Positions 32,593 to 39,920 of a DNA stretch of 53,909 nt are shown here, in pieces. The position numbers and the translations under genes are program-made. The notes below the pieces were generated by a model. It saw nothing but the letters and a program-made list of their open reading frames with translations, had not been told where the DNA came from and ran no database searches. How positions within the stretch are numbered: the first letter of the stretch is position 1; each line of letters begins with the position of its first letter. Where the stretch lies: the IMG/VR virus record IMGVR_UViG_3300048597_000276, positions 1 to 53,909 of that record, one strand, 5' to 3'. The DNA comes from a virus.

Positions 32593-32731
32593 TTGACCGG
32601 CAGTCTAGCACCGCCTATGTCAAGGTTTCTTCGAGGGTACGGCTCACGCCGTTCTCTCTCTTGTGGAAGGAAGGGCCGTTTCCGGCCCTAATTCGGGGCC
32701 GGCCTCGCGAGGGGCTGGCCCTTTCTTTTTG
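32593..32731 (+). ncRNA. Candidate short structured RNA with own promoter and terminator
   Basis: TTGACC (32593-32598) and TATGTC (32616-32621) are 17 bases apart. Downstream are three hairpins: ACGGC/GCCGT (32639-32652), AGGGCC/GGCCCT (32672-32689) and the terminator stem at 32695-32721 with TTTCTTTTT. No open frame is convincing in 32587-32802. The terminator would in any case end the ParB-like transcript, so independent transcription is uncertain. Confidence 0.35.
32695..32731 (+). terminator. Intrinsic terminator after the ParB-like gene
   Basis: GGGGCCGGCC and GGGCTGGCCC arms with a GCGA-containing loop, followed by TTTCTTTTTG. The right arm and U-tract are identical over 19 bases to the terminator at 28744-28765, pointing to a duplicated element. 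Confidence 0.85.
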
Positions 32732-32802
32732 CGCCCGACTTGTCCAGCGGCGCTGGTCGGTCGGTGTATCACTTCCCAACCGCGCACGAAGGAGTAGCGC
32801 AC

Positions 32803-33147
32803 ATGCCGAAGCATCCTGAACCGCAGGCCGAGGCGACCGACGATCCGGTCGTGATCCAGCTCGGCGATCCCGATGCGATCCCGACCACGTTCAAGATCCA
32901 GCTCCCCAATGGCGAGGACATCACCCCCACCGTCCTGGCCGAGCTGCAGACGGCGGCGCACCAGATGGCCGGCAGTCGGGGGCAGGAAGGCCGCGCGGCT
33001 CTGCGCGAGATCGGAACGCAGTTGAACGACATTGGCGGGCTGCCGCTGATGCAGGCCGCCTGCTACCGGGTGAAGGAGCTGTGCGGGCGCGAGGCGTTCG
33101 CGCAAGTCCAGTACGCCTGGGACGGCATCGGGGAATGGCGGCCGTGA
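32803..33147 (+). CDS. Hypothetical protein
   Basis: 114 residues from ATG at 32803, preceded by GAAGGAG. Acidic N-terminus, then FKIQLPNGEDITPTVLAELQ and a helical C-terminus with a Cys pair (ACYRVKELCG). A weak promoter (TTGTCC at 32740 with a GTGTAT-like -10) lies upstream. No family recognised. Confidence 0.6.
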   Translation: MPKHPEPQAEATDDPVVIQLGDPDAIPTTFKIQLPNGEDITPTVLAELQTAAHQMAGSRGQEGRAALREIGTQLNDIGGLPLMQAACYRVKELCGREAFAQVQYAWDGIGEWRP

Positions 33148-33356
33148 GGCGGCGCTGCTGCTCGCCGGTGGTCGACCGGCTGTCGCGGTTGCCGGCCCGG
33201 CAGCTCGGCCAGCTCGCCGACCGCACCATCGCCCAGGCACGGACCGTGGAGCGGCGCGACGGCGGCGGGCCGGCCTACCACCCCGACGACATGGCCCGGC
33301 TGCGCACCGTGGGACGCGCCATAGTCGCCAAGATACGCGGCGACTGTTGCGATTGA
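33135..33356 (+). CDS. Small basic hypothetical protein
   Basis: 73 residues from the ATG at 33135, overlapping the preceding gene by 13 bases. Arg-rich (VRRRCCSPVVDRLSRLPARQ) with two Cys pairs, one at each end (CC near 9, GDCCD at the end). No clear ribosome site, so expression may depend on coupling. Function unknown. Confidence 0.45.
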   Translation: MAAVRRRCCSPVVDRLSRLPARQLGQLADRTIAQARTVERRDGGGPAYHPDDMARLRTVGRAIVAKIRGDCCD

Positions 33357-33368
33357 CCTGACTACTGG

Positions 33369-33400
33369 GCGGGCGCTGGCCTTCACTGGCGCCCGCTCAT
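33369..33400 (+). terminator. Intrinsic terminator candidate
   Basis: GCGGGCGC (33369-33376) pairs with GCGCCCGC (33389-33396), followed by TCATTCT. The tail is only moderately U-rich. It stands right before promoter copy 2. Confidence 0.6.
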
Positions 33401-33407
33401 TCTGCAC

Positions 33408-33440
33408 TTGCATAACTCCACTAACCTGCTAGTATAGCAG
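33408..33440 (+). promoter_or_regulatory. Early promoter/operator, repeat-family copy 2
   Basis: TTGCAT (33408-33413), 16-base spacer, TAGTAT (33430-33435) with extended TGC. The CTGCTAGTATAGCAG palindrome is intact; CACTAACCAATGAA and CCTTCCGCAGGAG (33455-33467) follow before ATG 33475. Confidence 0.75.
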
Positions 33441-33474
33441 CACTAACCAATGAACCTTCCGCAGGAGAAACGAC

Positions 33475-34212
33475 ATGGCCGACAGAGCCAGCATCTTGAA
33501 CAAGCTGCGCGCCCTGCGCAGCAAGACCGTCGACAACGGCTGCACCGAGGCCGAGGCGATCGCCGCGGCCGAGAAGGTCGAGGCGCTGCTGCGCGAGTAC
33601 GCGATCAGCCGCGACGAGCTCGACCAGCGCGACTTCCAGGAAGCCGCCTACCGCGCGGCCGACTTCAAGCGCGACCACCGTATCCGTCACCGCAGCCTGT
33701 GGCTGGTGATGCAATCGGTCGCCGAACTCTGCGAGTGCAAGTCCTGGTGGCCGACGAAGGAAGGCGGGCAGCACGGCCTGGTCGCCCGCTTCTTCGGCGA
33801 GGAGCAGGACGTCGACATGGCCGTCTACCTGATGGCCGTGATCGAGAAGGCGATCGAGAACGAATGGTTCGTGTTCTCGTTCGGCGACCCGAAGGCCCAC
33901 CAGACCAGCTTCACCGACGGCTGCGCCTACCGCATCCACGAGCGGCTGCGCGAGTTGCGGCTGCACACCGAGCAGTTCGTTCGCGCCGCCGGCAAGGGCC
34001 TCGTCGTCCAGACCAAGGCCATGGTGCGCGCGCGCAAGCTCGAGGAAGCCGGCGTCAAGATCAGGACGGTCCGCGTCGGGATGAACCAGGGCACATCGTT
34101 CCAGTCGGGCTACGCGGCCGGCAACAACGTGGCCTTCCACCAGGGCGTGCGCCACGACGGCAAGGCGCGCCCCAACCATTCGGCCGTGCCGCTCCGCCTG
34201 GGCCACGGCTGA
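33475..34212 (+). CDS. DUF2786-like protein
   Basis: 245 residues. The N-terminal ~45 (ILNKLRALRSKTVDNGCTEA, EAIAAAEKVEALLREYAISR) match the DUF2786 domain of phage and plasmid proteins. The rest (DUF7168-like) has a Cys/Trp segment ELCECKSWWP, then VARFFGEEQDVDMAVYLMAV and a GYAAGNNVAFHQGV end. The role is unknown, but this family is common in early phage regions. It is the first gene behind promoter copy 2. Confidence 0.8.
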   Translation: MADRASILNKLRALRSKTVDNGCTEAEAIAAAEKVEALLREYAISRDELDQRDFQEAAYRAADFKRDHRIRHRSLWLVMQSVAELCECKSWWPTKEGGQHGLVARFFGEEQDVDMAVYLMAVIEKAIENEWFVFSFGDPKAHQTSFTDGCAYRIHERLRELRLHTEQFVRAAGKGLVVQTKAMVRARKLEEAGVKIRTVRVGMNQGTSFQSGYAAGNNVAFHQGVRHDGKARPNHSAVPLRLGHG

Positions 34213-34223
34213 GGAGATCGACC

Positions 34224-34412
34224 ATGCCTGCTCCTGTCTTTCGGTGGCTCGCCGTCCTGTACGCCCTGTTCGGCGCCGCGATCGCGCTGGTGTGGGCGAC
34301 CGGGATCGAGCTGCCGCAATGGATGAGTGACGCCGCGACGCTGCTGGCGCCGCTCAACTGGGCCGGGCTGATCTGGCTGGGCTGGATGCTCCGCGACAGC
34401 CGCGGCCGCTGA
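34224..34412 (+). CDS. Small membrane protein, two transmembrane helices
   Basis: 62 residues: FRWLAVLYALFGAAIALVWA and LLAPLNWAGLIWLGWML are two membrane helices linked by ELPQWMSDAA, with a basic RDSRGR tail. GGAGAT precedes the ATG 11 bases after the previous stop. Function unknown. Confidence 0.65.
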   Translation: MPAPVFRWLAVLYALFGAAIALVWATGIELPQWMSDAATLLAPLNWAGLIWLGWMLRDSRGR

Positions 34413-34421
34413 GTTTCGACC

Positions 34422-34444
34422 GGGGCGGGCATCGGGCCCGCCCC
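34422..34444 (+). promoter_or_regulatory. Hairpin directly before a start-associated leader
   Basis: GGGGCGGGC (34422-34430) and GCCCGCCCC (34436-34444) form a perfect 9-bp stem with a five-base loop. CCTTCCGCAGGAG starts two bases later (34446). There is no U-tract, so processing, stability or attenuation is more likely than full termination. Confidence 0.55.
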
Positions 34445-34465
34445 ACCTTCCGCAGGAGAGAAACG

Positions 34466-34702
34466 ATGCAACTGTACCCCGCGACGGACACCGTCGCCCA
34501 GGAGCACGTCGAGCGGCTGCGCGCCGCCGCGATGCACGACCAGGCCTGGGACATCGAGCAGCTCGCCATCCTGGCGCGCGATCTCCTGGTCGCCTGCCGC
34601 GCCGCGCACCTGCAGGCCCGCCAGAGCTGCGCCGATGCGGTCGACATTGTGACCCAGGTCCTGGCCAAGCACGAGCTGCTGCCGGCCGAGCAGGAGGGCT
34701 GA
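34466..34702 (+). CDS. Small helical hypothetical protein
   Basis: 78 residues, all helical (HDQAWDIEQLAILARDLLVA). Preceded by the hairpin plus CCTTCCGCAGGAG module. Two bases separate its stop from the next ATG. No family recognised. Confidence 0.6.
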   Translation: MQLYPATDTVAQEHVERLRAAAMHDQAWDIEQLAILARDLLVACRAAHLQARQSCADAVDIVTQVLAKHELLPAEQEG

Positions 34703-34704
34703 GC

Positions 34705-35205
34705 ATGTCCGCGTTCTACTGTGGCTACCCGCATCTGGCCGAGCTGGCGAAGGCGCTGGTCGAGGTCGCGCGCCGCAACGAGCCGCTCGAGGATCTGGCC
34801 GCGACGCTGCACAAGGAGAACGTGCGCTCGCTGTGCGCCCGGTACGAGGACGACACGCCGGAAATGTACGACGGCGAGTACGCCCGGCTGCTGTTCGAGC
34901 TGACCGGCCCGCGCGTCGTCACCGACCCGGTCGTGCTCCAGAAGATGGTGCACTGCTACCGCTATCAGGCGTGCGAGCACCCGGAGTGGAAGGAGAGCGA
35001 TGCGTTCCGGCTGATGGCCGTGCTCGAGGAGGCGCTGCAGCCGCTCCTGCCCGAGCTGGTCCCGTCCCGCCACGGGCCGAAGTTCAAGCCCGAGCCCAAG
35101 GGCTACGACAAGGCCAACGGCTGGCCCTACGAGCCGGGGTATGTGGCCCAGCCGACGGTGTTCGCCCCCGCTCCCGACCTGCCGCTGTTCCGGAGCGTGC
35201 CATGA
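34705..35205 (+). CDS. Hypothetical protein
   Basis: 166 residues with Cys at 6, 44 and two in VHCYRYQACEHPEW, and a basic Pro-rich C-terminus (PKFKPEPKGYDKANGWPYEP). It overlaps the next gene by 4 bases (ATGA). Function unknown; the Cys/His cluster could bind metal. Confidence 0.6.
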   Translation: MSAFYCGYPHLAELAKALVEVARRNEPLEDLAATLHKENVRSLCARYEDDTPEMYDGEYARLLFELTGPRVVTDPVVLQKMVHCYRYQACEHPEWKESDAFRLMAVLEEALQPLLPELVPSRHGPKFKPEPKGYDKANGWPYEPGYVAQPTVFAPAPDLPLFRSVP

Positions 35206-35501
35206 AGCCGGGGCACACGCCGGGCGACTGGAAGCTGGAGCTCAGCCGGTGGCCGACTGGCAAGCTCGCCTGGAGGCCGTTCATCTACGCGGTGGGCGCG
35301 CCCGAGGGCAGCCGGCACATCGCCGAGCTGTGCGAGGAGAACCCGAACCTCGACGCCAACGGCCGGCTGATCGCGGCCGCACCGAAGATGCGGGCCTCGC
35401 TCCAGGCTCTGCTGGGCGACGACCTGCGCCCCGAGAACCTGGGCGAGCGTCTCGACGCCGCCCGTGCCCTCCTGGCCGAGATCGACGGAGAGGGGCTGTG
35501 A
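35202..35501 (+). CDS. Hypothetical protein of a common phage type
   Basis: 99 residues. HTPGDWKLEL at the start and the central DANGRLIAAAPKMRASLQAL are a pattern shared by many small phage proteins of unknown function (ANARLIAAAPELL type). It overlaps both neighbours by 4 bases. No biochemical role is known to me. Confidence 0.65.
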   Translation: MKPGHTPGDWKLELSRWPTGKLAWRPFIYAVGAPEGSRHIAELCEENPNLDANGRLIAAAPKMRASLQALLGDDLRPENLGERLDAARALLAEIDGEGL

Positions 35502-35764
35502 GGCGCCGGTACCGCCGCGACGGGGCGCCCTACCGCTCGGCCGAGCCGAAGATGATCGCGGCCAAGTTCCCGTCGGAGTGCCACGACTGCGGGAAGCCGT
35601 ACCAGCTCGGCGACCGGGTGCTCTGGCAGCCCGGCACCACCTGGGCCTTCGGCCAGGCCTGCGGCTGCGCGAAGCGACGGCTGGAGACGATCGAGGCCGC
35701 GCGGCTCGAGCAGATCGGTGCGGAAATGGACGAGCTCGCGAACGAGACGATGCACGCGATGTAG
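35498..35764 (+). CDS. Small zinc-ribbon-like protein
   Basis: 88 residues from a GTG overlapping the previous stop (GTGA). CHDCGKPYQLGDRVLW and ACGCAKRR provide Cys28, Cys31, Cys55 and Cys57, a likely zinc ribbon, after a basic N-terminus. A C-terminal helix follows. Probably nucleic-acid or protein binding. Confidence 0.6.
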   Translation: MRRRYRRDGAPYRSAEPKMIAAKFPSECHDCGKPYQLGDRVLWQPGTTWAFGQACGCAKRRLETIEAARLEQIGAEMDELANETMHAM

Positions 35765-35773
35765 CGGGCTCCG

Positions 35774-35805
35774 GCGGGTCGACGCTTGCCCGGACGTCGA
35801 CCCGC
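35774..35805 (+). promoter_or_regulatory. Perfect 10-bp hairpin before a leader
   Basis: GCGGGTCGAC (35774-35783) pairs with GTCGACCCGC (35796-35805). It is followed by CCTTCCAGTATCACAGG, GCTAACC and then GCAGGAG before the ATG at 35870, a partial match to the promoter/leader family. Confidence 0.55.
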
Positions 35806-35869
35806 GTCCTTCCAGTATCACAGGGCTAACCCGGCGGTCGAGAACCGCCAATCGCAGGAGAGTGAGACG

Positions 35870-36127
35870 ATGCTACCCGTGACACCGATGCGGTGGTCGA
35901 AGCCGTTCCCGAGGGAAGGCCGGTACGTGGTGATCGTGGGCGATCGCCCGGGCGGCGACGCGCTGATCCTGCGCGGGGCCACCGACCACCTGGACGTGGC
36001 CGCGGCCGACTTCGGCGACCAGTCCGCCGCCACCGGCCGCTCGACGCAGGAATGCGTCCAGCTGATCGACACGCAAGCCGTCAACGGCCCGGCCGTCCTC
36101 GGCTGCCTCGTGATGGGAGGCCGCTGA
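35870..36127 (+). CDS. Hypothetical protein
   Basis: 85 residues from ATG 35870, with GCAGGAGAGTGAGACG in front. A short beta-rich protein (WSKPFPREGRYVVIVGDRPG) with a polar C-terminus. The stop overlaps the next start. No family recognised. Confidence 0.6.
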   Translation: MLPVTPMRWSKPFPREGRYVVIVGDRPGGDALILRGATDHLDVAAADFGDQSAATGRSTQECVQLIDTQAVNGPAVLGCLVMGGR

Positions 36128-36468
36128 TGCCCCTTCCTCCCCTCCCCATCTGCCACACGCCCTGGGGCTTCGCGGACAGCTGCCAGCCCTACGGCGACGG
36201 GGTCATGTTCGTCGGCACGCCGAGCCACGGCGGGTTCTACGTCGACGAGGAGCGGCTGAAGCAGATGCCCGAGGTCCTGGCCCTTATGGGCGAGCCCGGC
36301 CCCAGCTGCGGCCGCTGGTTCGAGGAGGACTGTGATTGGGCCGCGGTGGCGATCGCCTTCCCCGACCGGTTCGAGGCCGATTACGTCGCCGCCGCCTGGA
36401 AGACGCTCGAGCGATGGCGCCCGGCCCAGTTCGTCAGTGCCCAGGCCAGCAGGAGTGCGGCAGCATGA
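36127..36468 (+). CDS. DUF7007-like protein
   Basis: 113 residues. HTPWGFADSCQPYGDGVMFV followed by GTPSHGGFYVDEERLKQMPE fits the TPWG ... STPSHGG ... MP pattern of DUF7007-type phage proteins. CGRWFEEDCDWAAVAIAFPD follows, as in relatives. Function unknown. Coupled to both neighbours by TGATG and ATGA overlaps. Confidence 0.65.
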   Translation: MPLPPLPICHTPWGFADSCQPYGDGVMFVGTPSHGGFYVDEERLKQMPEVLALMGEPGPSCGRWFEEDCDWAAVAIAFPDRFEADYVAAAWKTLERWRPAQFVSAQASRSAAA

Positions 36469-37001
36469 TCGTGGACAATCTGAAGGTCGAGGTCGATGGG
36501 ATGGCGGAGTTCTTCCGCGAGCAGATCGCCGGCGGTGCGCCGACCTTCCCGATGTGGCGGGTGCGCGGCGGCGACGGCAACCTCTACATCGTGGCGACGC
36601 CGTTCACCGACCTTCACTCCAAGCGCCTGTCGGTGCTGATGATCCGCCACGTCTGCGCCGCGTTCCGGGCCACCAGCGTCGTGTTCGGCGTCGAGGCCTG
36701 GGCCGCCGACGCGACCGATGATCCCGCCGTGGCCGAACTCCAGCCGTCGCAGCGCAGCGACCGGCGCGAGATCATCATGGTGCACGGCAGCTCCTCCAGC
36801 GGCGATCAGGCCCACCGCGAGATCCAGTTCGACCGGCAGCCCGAGGGTCCACCGGTGTTCAAGGATCTGCCGGTGAGCCGGGTCGAGAGCTGGATGTTCC
36901 GCGATCTGTTCGAGTGGGGCGACCTGAGCCCGGCCAGTGTGGAGCTGGCGCGGCGGGCGGTCCTGAAGCACGGCGAGCGGATGACGCCCGGCCCCAACTA
37001 G
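36465..37001 (+). CDS. Hypothetical protein
   Basis: 178 residues. The N-terminal ~80 (VEVDGMAEFFREQIAGGAPT, then RVRGGDGNLYIVATPF) look like a folded alpha/beta domain, and a basic/acidic REIIMVHGSSSSGDQ segment follows. Last gene of its unit, ending before a strong terminator. No family recognised. Confidence 0.6.
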   Translation: MIVDNLKVEVDGMAEFFREQIAGGAPTFPMWRVRGGDGNLYIVATPFTDLHSKRLSVLMIRHVCAAFRATSVVFGVEAWAADATDDPAVAELQPSQRSDRREIIMVHGSSSSGDQAHREIQFDRQPEGPPVFKDLPVSRVESWMFRDLFEWGDLSPASVELARRAVLKHGERMTPGPN

Positions 37002-37020
37002 TTCTCCCTGCGCCGACTTG

Positions 37021-37054
37021 GCCGGGGCCAATATTCGGCCCCGGCTGCTCTTTT
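37021..37054 (+). terminator. Strong intrinsic terminator
   Basis: GCCGGGGCC (37021-37029) and GGCCCCGGC (37037-37045) form a perfect 9-bp stem with loop AATATTC, then TGCTCTTTT. Confidence 0.85.
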
Positions 37055-37059
37055 GGCCT

Positions 37060-37090
37060 TCCGGTAGCGGCGCTATACTGATAGTCTATC
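37060..37090 (+). promoter_or_regulatory. Early promoter/operator, repeat-family copy 3
   Basis: CTATACTGATAGTCTATC with -10 TAGTCT at 37082-37087; the -35 position TCCGGT is poor. Upstream TTTTGGCC and GTAGCGG match copy 1 closely. GTAAACCAATAAA and CCTTCCGCAGGAC follow before ATG 37128. Confidence 0.6.
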
Positions 37091-37127
37091 CTTTGTAAAC
37101 CAATAAACCTTCCGCAGGACGACGAAG

Positions 37128-37673
37128 ATGGCTACTGAGCTGCAGGCTGTGAACTTCCCTTTCTATGAGCTCGAGCATGACCCGTTCAAGTACGGGTTCG
37201 ACGGGTGGCGCGTCGCCATCGTCCTCGACGCCGGCGAGGGCAAGAAAGCCGCCACGCTGTACCTGCCGGGCAGGCTGCAGACCGTGAAGGTCGACCCCAA
37301 GCGGCTGGCGACCAAGGCCACGCCCGTGAAGCTGAGCGTCGCCTTCCAGCGTGAGACGATCGCCCGCAAGGCCCGGATCTTCCGCCAGGGCGGCACCAGC
37401 TACGACCGCAAGGCGACGGTGTTCGTGCTCAAGGCCCTGGGTGCCGGCGCGCGCACGGTCGCCGAAGTCTCGCAGCCGGCTCCGATCCCGGAGCCCACCG
37501 AGTGGAAGCTGACCGTCGACACGGCCCTGTCGATCCGGGCCGAGCAGCGGATGTTCTTCCGCGCCCAGGGGCTGACGTTCGCCCAGGACGCCAAGCCGAA
37601 GCGGATGGCCGACGTCAAGGTCACCTTCGACAAGACCGGCGGCCGCGTCGAGCAGATGCAGTTCGGGTTCTGA
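37128..37673 (+). CDS. Hypothetical protein, possibly single-strand-binding-like in shape
   Basis: 181 residues, beta-rich (FDGWRVAIVLDAGEGKKAAT, LYLPGRLQTVKVDP) with a basic middle RETIARKARIFRQGGTSYDR and a C-terminal MADVKVTFDKTGGRVEQMQF. The size and the mix of strands and basic loops would suit a nucleic-acid-binding protein, but there is no signature. Sole large gene behind promoter copy 3. Confidence 0.6.
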   Translation: MATELQAVNFPFYELEHDPFKYGFDGWRVAIVLDAGEGKKAATLYLPGRLQTVKVDPKRLATKATPVKLSVAFQRETIARKARIFRQGGTSYDRKATVFVLKALGAGARTVAEVSQPAPIPEPTEWKLTVDTALSIRAEQRMFFRAQGLTFAQDAKPKRMADVKVTFDKTGGRVEQMQFGF

Positions 37674-37681
37674 GTTCCACC

Positions 37682-37706
37682 GCGGGCCGGCGCGGTGCCG
37701 GCCCGC
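37682..37706 (+). promoter_or_regulatory. Perfect 10-bp hairpin before a leader
   Basis: GCGGGCCGGC (37682-37691) pairs with GCCGGCCCGC (37697-37706), loop GCGGT, followed directly by CAATCCGCAGGAG and the next start. Confidence 0.6.
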
Positions 37707-37726
37707 CAATCCGCAGGAGAGAGACG

Positions 37727-37960
37727 ATGACGAAGGCCGAACTGATCGCCCGGTTGGGCGATCTCTCGCCCAGCCAGGTTGCGGAGCTCGACGAGCGGAT
37801 CGACGAGCTGGTCCACGACGCCAAGTCCAAGGAGGCGTCGGACATCAACAACGACGGGGTCGAGGCGCAGCTGAACTACCTGTTCGGCGCCGACACCGAC
37901 GAGGTCGGCGAGGACCTCGCCCAGGTGGTCAACCCGCCCGCGCTCCAGGCGGAGGCCTGA
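37727..37960 (+). CDS. Small acidic hypothetical protein
   Basis: 77 residues, acidic and helical: MTKAELIARLGDLSPSQVAE, then a Asp-rich second half. GCAGGAGAGAG precedes the ATG. No family recognised; a role in binding a basic partner is possible but unsupported. Confidence 0.6.
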   Translation: MTKAELIARLGDLSPSQVAELDERIDELVHDAKSKEASDINNDGVEAQLNYLFGADTDEVGEDLAQVVNPPALQAEA

Positions 37961-37963
37961 GCG

Positions 37964-38254
37964 ATGCCGAAGTGGACGGTAGGCGTGAGCCGGGTGAGCC
38001 GGCTTGTCGAGCGGGTCGAGATCGAGGTCGAGGCCCCGACCGCCGAGGCCGCCAGCGAGCAGGCCTGGGCTAAGGTCAACGATAGCGAGGACGACAGCTG
38101 GGCCGACTGGCAGCAGCACGACGTCGAGGTCCAGGACTACTCGGTGGGGATCCCGCTGCCGGCGATCCCGGGCGTGTGGTCGCTCCCGGCCGGCCAGGTT
38201 CTCGCGGCCGACCCCGAGCTCGCGCTCGCCCAGCTGCGGCGGGCCGGGCTGTGA
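37964..38254 (+). CDS. Hypothetical protein
   Basis: 96 residues, N-terminal strands (WTVGVSRVSRLVERVEIEVE) then an Ala/Glu helix and DDSWADWQQHDVEVQDYSVG. The pattern (strand, helix with EAxxxA, then D-W) resembles small phage proteins with a DpnD/PcfM-like fold; that is a weak impression. Overlaps the next gene by 4 bases (GTGA). Confidence 0.55.
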   Translation: MPKWTVGVSRVSRLVERVEIEVEAPTAEAASEQAWAKVNDSEDDSWADWQQHDVEVQDYSVGIPLPAIPGVWSLPAGQVLAADPELALAQLRRAGL

Positions 38255-38451
38255 GCGACGAGGCCGCCCGGCGTAAGGCGGTCGCCGAGCTCGTGCTCGC
38301 GGCCGAGCGCAAAGTCCAGGCGATCCTGATCGAGTTGGCCGACAAGATCGGCCGGCACGGGATGACGTTGGACAGCGTTCGGGTCGACGGCCGGCGCTTC
38401 TCCAACCTGCGGGTCGAGATCCACGTCTCGCCCGACGACATCCCGTTCTGA
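38251..38451 (+). CDS. Small hypothetical protein
   Basis: 66 residues from GTG 38251 (GTGA overlap). Helical first half (AVAELVLAAERKVQAILIEL), then beta-like VRVDGRRFSNLRVEIHVSP. Followed by GAGGAGAG and the next ATG. Function unknown. Confidence 0.55.
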   Translation: MSDEAARRKAVAELVLAAERKVQAILIELADKIGRHGMTLDSVRVDGRRFSNLRVEIHVSPDDIPF

Positions 38452-38461
38452 GGAGAGAACG

Positions 38462-38737
38462 ATGGCTGATGTCACCCTCGACGGCTGCGCTGAGTGGGAC
38501 AAGCTCACGCCCTGGCAGCAGAAGGCGATCGGCGCCACGGCGATCGAGATCGTGCTCTGCTGGTGCGGCGTCGACGCCGAGCCGGTCCACCCCGCCACCG
38601 AGCGCACCCGCATCTTCGAGGCGGCCGAGACCGCACTGAACGACCGGCTGCAGACGGCGGTGATCGCCGCCGTGCCGCAGGTCGACGCGGACGTCGTGCC
38701 GCTGCCCGCGAGCCACCAGACCACCGGAGACGATTGA
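38462..38737 (+). CDS. Hypothetical protein
   Basis: 91 residues with WDKLTPWQQKAIGATAIEIV and one WCGVDAEPVHP segment, helical overall. GAGGAGAGAACG lies ahead of the ATG. Its last base is the first base of the next gene's start (TGATGG). No family recognised. Confidence 0.6.
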   Translation: MADVTLDGCAEWDKLTPWQQKAIGATAIEIVLCWCGVDAEPVHPATERTRIFEAAETALNDRLQTAVIAAVPQVDADVVPLPASHQTTGDD

Positions 38738-39045
38738 TGGCTGCACTGTTGATCCCGGTCGAGGGCGAGCCTCGGCTGCTGTACGACGCGGACCGGCCGC
38801 CGACGCTGGACGAGGCGCAGCTCGCCGTGGGCGGCTGGGTCGAGAAGATCACCTTCCGCCGCGAGACGTGGCTGGTCCAGGAGGAAGGCCGGGTGCGGGG
38901 CGCGCCGGAGAACCCGCGGGCGACGCAGATGTATTGGGACCGGGCGCGCCGGAGCAAGCGCGACAAGGTGGTGCCGGTGCCGCCGGGCGGGGCACTGGTC
39001 GGGCCGGTTCTTCTCCTGGAGGGCCGCGCGCGCTGGAACTGGTAG
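38737..39045 (+). CDS. DUF3846-like protein
   Basis: 102 residues. LDEAQLAVGGWVEKITFRRE followed by LVQEEGRVRGAPENPRAT and a final GALVGPVLLLEG match the VGGyiE ... eEGk..glp.N ... GpvvL order of DUF3846 phage proteins. Function unknown. Last gene before a terminator. Confidence 0.7.
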   Translation: MAALLIPVEGEPRLLYDADRPPTLDEAQLAVGGWVEKITFRRETWLVQEEGRVRGAPENPRATQMYWDRARRSKRDKVVPVPPGGALVGPVLLLEGRARWNW

Positions 39046-39067
39046 TAATCGAGCCTGCATGACTTGG

Positions 39068-39092
39068 CCGGGGCTGCGGCCCCGGTATTTTC
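39068..39092 (+). terminator. Intrinsic terminator
   Basis: CCGGGGC (39068-39074) and GCCCCGG (39079-39085) with a four-base loop, followed by TATTTTCT. Confidence 0.75.
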
Positions 39093-39095
39093 TGC

Positions 39096-39126
39096 TGGTC
39101 AGACTGCGCTAAACTGATAGTATAGT
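39096..39126 (+). promoter_or_regulatory. Early promoter/operator, repeat-family copy 4
   Basis: TGGTCA (39096-39101), 16-base spacer, -10 TAGTAT (39118-39123) in CTAAACTGATAGTATAG. The leader ends AACACCTTCCACGGAACC. The downstream palindrome half TAGCAG is changed to TAGTGA. Confidence 0.65.
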
Positions 39127-39163
39127 GAGCGTGAACAAGAACACCTTCCACGGAACCAAGACG

Positions 39164-39409
39164 ATGATGAAGCCGACGATTCACCTGAACGGGACGAGCC
39201 GCAGCGAGATCGAGCGCCAGCTCGGCGAGGCCGCCGCCAAGGTGCAGGACGCGATCAAGGCGGTGTGCGCCGCCGGCCCGAACGGCCGCGACTACTACCC
39301 GCAGGGCGCCGCCGCTCTCGACCAGGCCATGGCCGAGCACCGGTCGCGGGTCGAGCGGCTCGAGAGCGTCTACCGCGAGATCGAAGCCATCTTCCTGGGG
39401 CTCGGCTGA
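39164..39409 (+). CDS. Small phage protein of a common type
   Basis: 81 residues. KPTIHLNGTSRSEIERQLGE and the later PNGRDYYPQGAAALDQAMAE are hallmarks of a widespread small phage protein of unknown function. Two ATG codons in a row (39164, 39167) are possible starts. The TGATG at its end couples it to the next gene. Confidence 0.7.
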   Translation: MMKPTIHLNGTSRSEIERQLGEAAAKVQDAIKAVCAAGPNGRDYYPQGAAALDQAMAEHRSRVERLESVYREIEAIFLGLG

Positions 39410-39645
39410 TGCCGCCGACCAAGACCTCGCGTGTCCTGGCGCATCTGCGGGCGGGGGAGTGGGCGCAAGCCCTCTCCCTGGCCGCGACGTTCCGGATGCT
39501 GCCGCTGGAGATCCGCACGGCGATCCAGCGGGCCCATGCGGCGCGGACCAACCCGCGCCTCTACCGCGGCATGGGGCAGGACCCCGATGCCATGATCGCC
39601 GCCGGCAAGGCGGCGCTGCTCCAGCAGTACGGAGAGAGGCTGTGA
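39409..39645 (+). CDS. Hypothetical protein
   Basis: 78 residues, basic and helical, with SRVLAHLRAGEWAQALSLAA at the N-terminus, reminiscent of a short winged-helix start, and a Ala-rich end. Overlaps both neighbours by 1-4 bases. Function unknown. Confidence 0.55.
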   Translation: MPPTKTSRVLAHLRAGEWAQALSLAATFRMLPLEIRTAIQRAHAARTNPRLYRGMGQDPDAMIAAGKAALLQQYGERL

Positions 39646-39920
39646 AGACGTTCGCCGAGTTCCAGGCCACGCGCCGCGAGGTGCCGCACCTGGGCGATGT
39701 GATCGACGAGCCGTTCGTCAACAAGACGCCCGGGTTCGTCTACCTCGATCGGCTCTACATCGAGAAGCGGGCCAAATGGTGGCCGGAGGAGCTGAAGGCC
39801 AGGGGCCAGTTCTACCTGCGGATCGAGAACCAGGAGTACGTCGCCAACGAGCTCGATCTGCTGGAGTGCCGGCTCTACGTGTGGGCGGCCGACGCTGGCT
39901 ACCTGGGAGAGAAGCGGTGA
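39642..39920 (+). CDS. Hypothetical protein
   Basis: 92 residues from GTG 39642 (GTGA overlap). Contains FVYLDRLYIEKRAKWWPEEL and ENQEYVANELDLLECRLYVW; mixed alpha/beta. Stop overlaps the next GTG. No family recognised. Confidence 0.55.
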   Translation: MKTFAEFQATRREVPHLGDVIDEPFVNKTPGFVYLDRLYIEKRAKWWPEELKARGQFYLRIENQEYVANELDLLECRLYVWAADAGYLGEKR

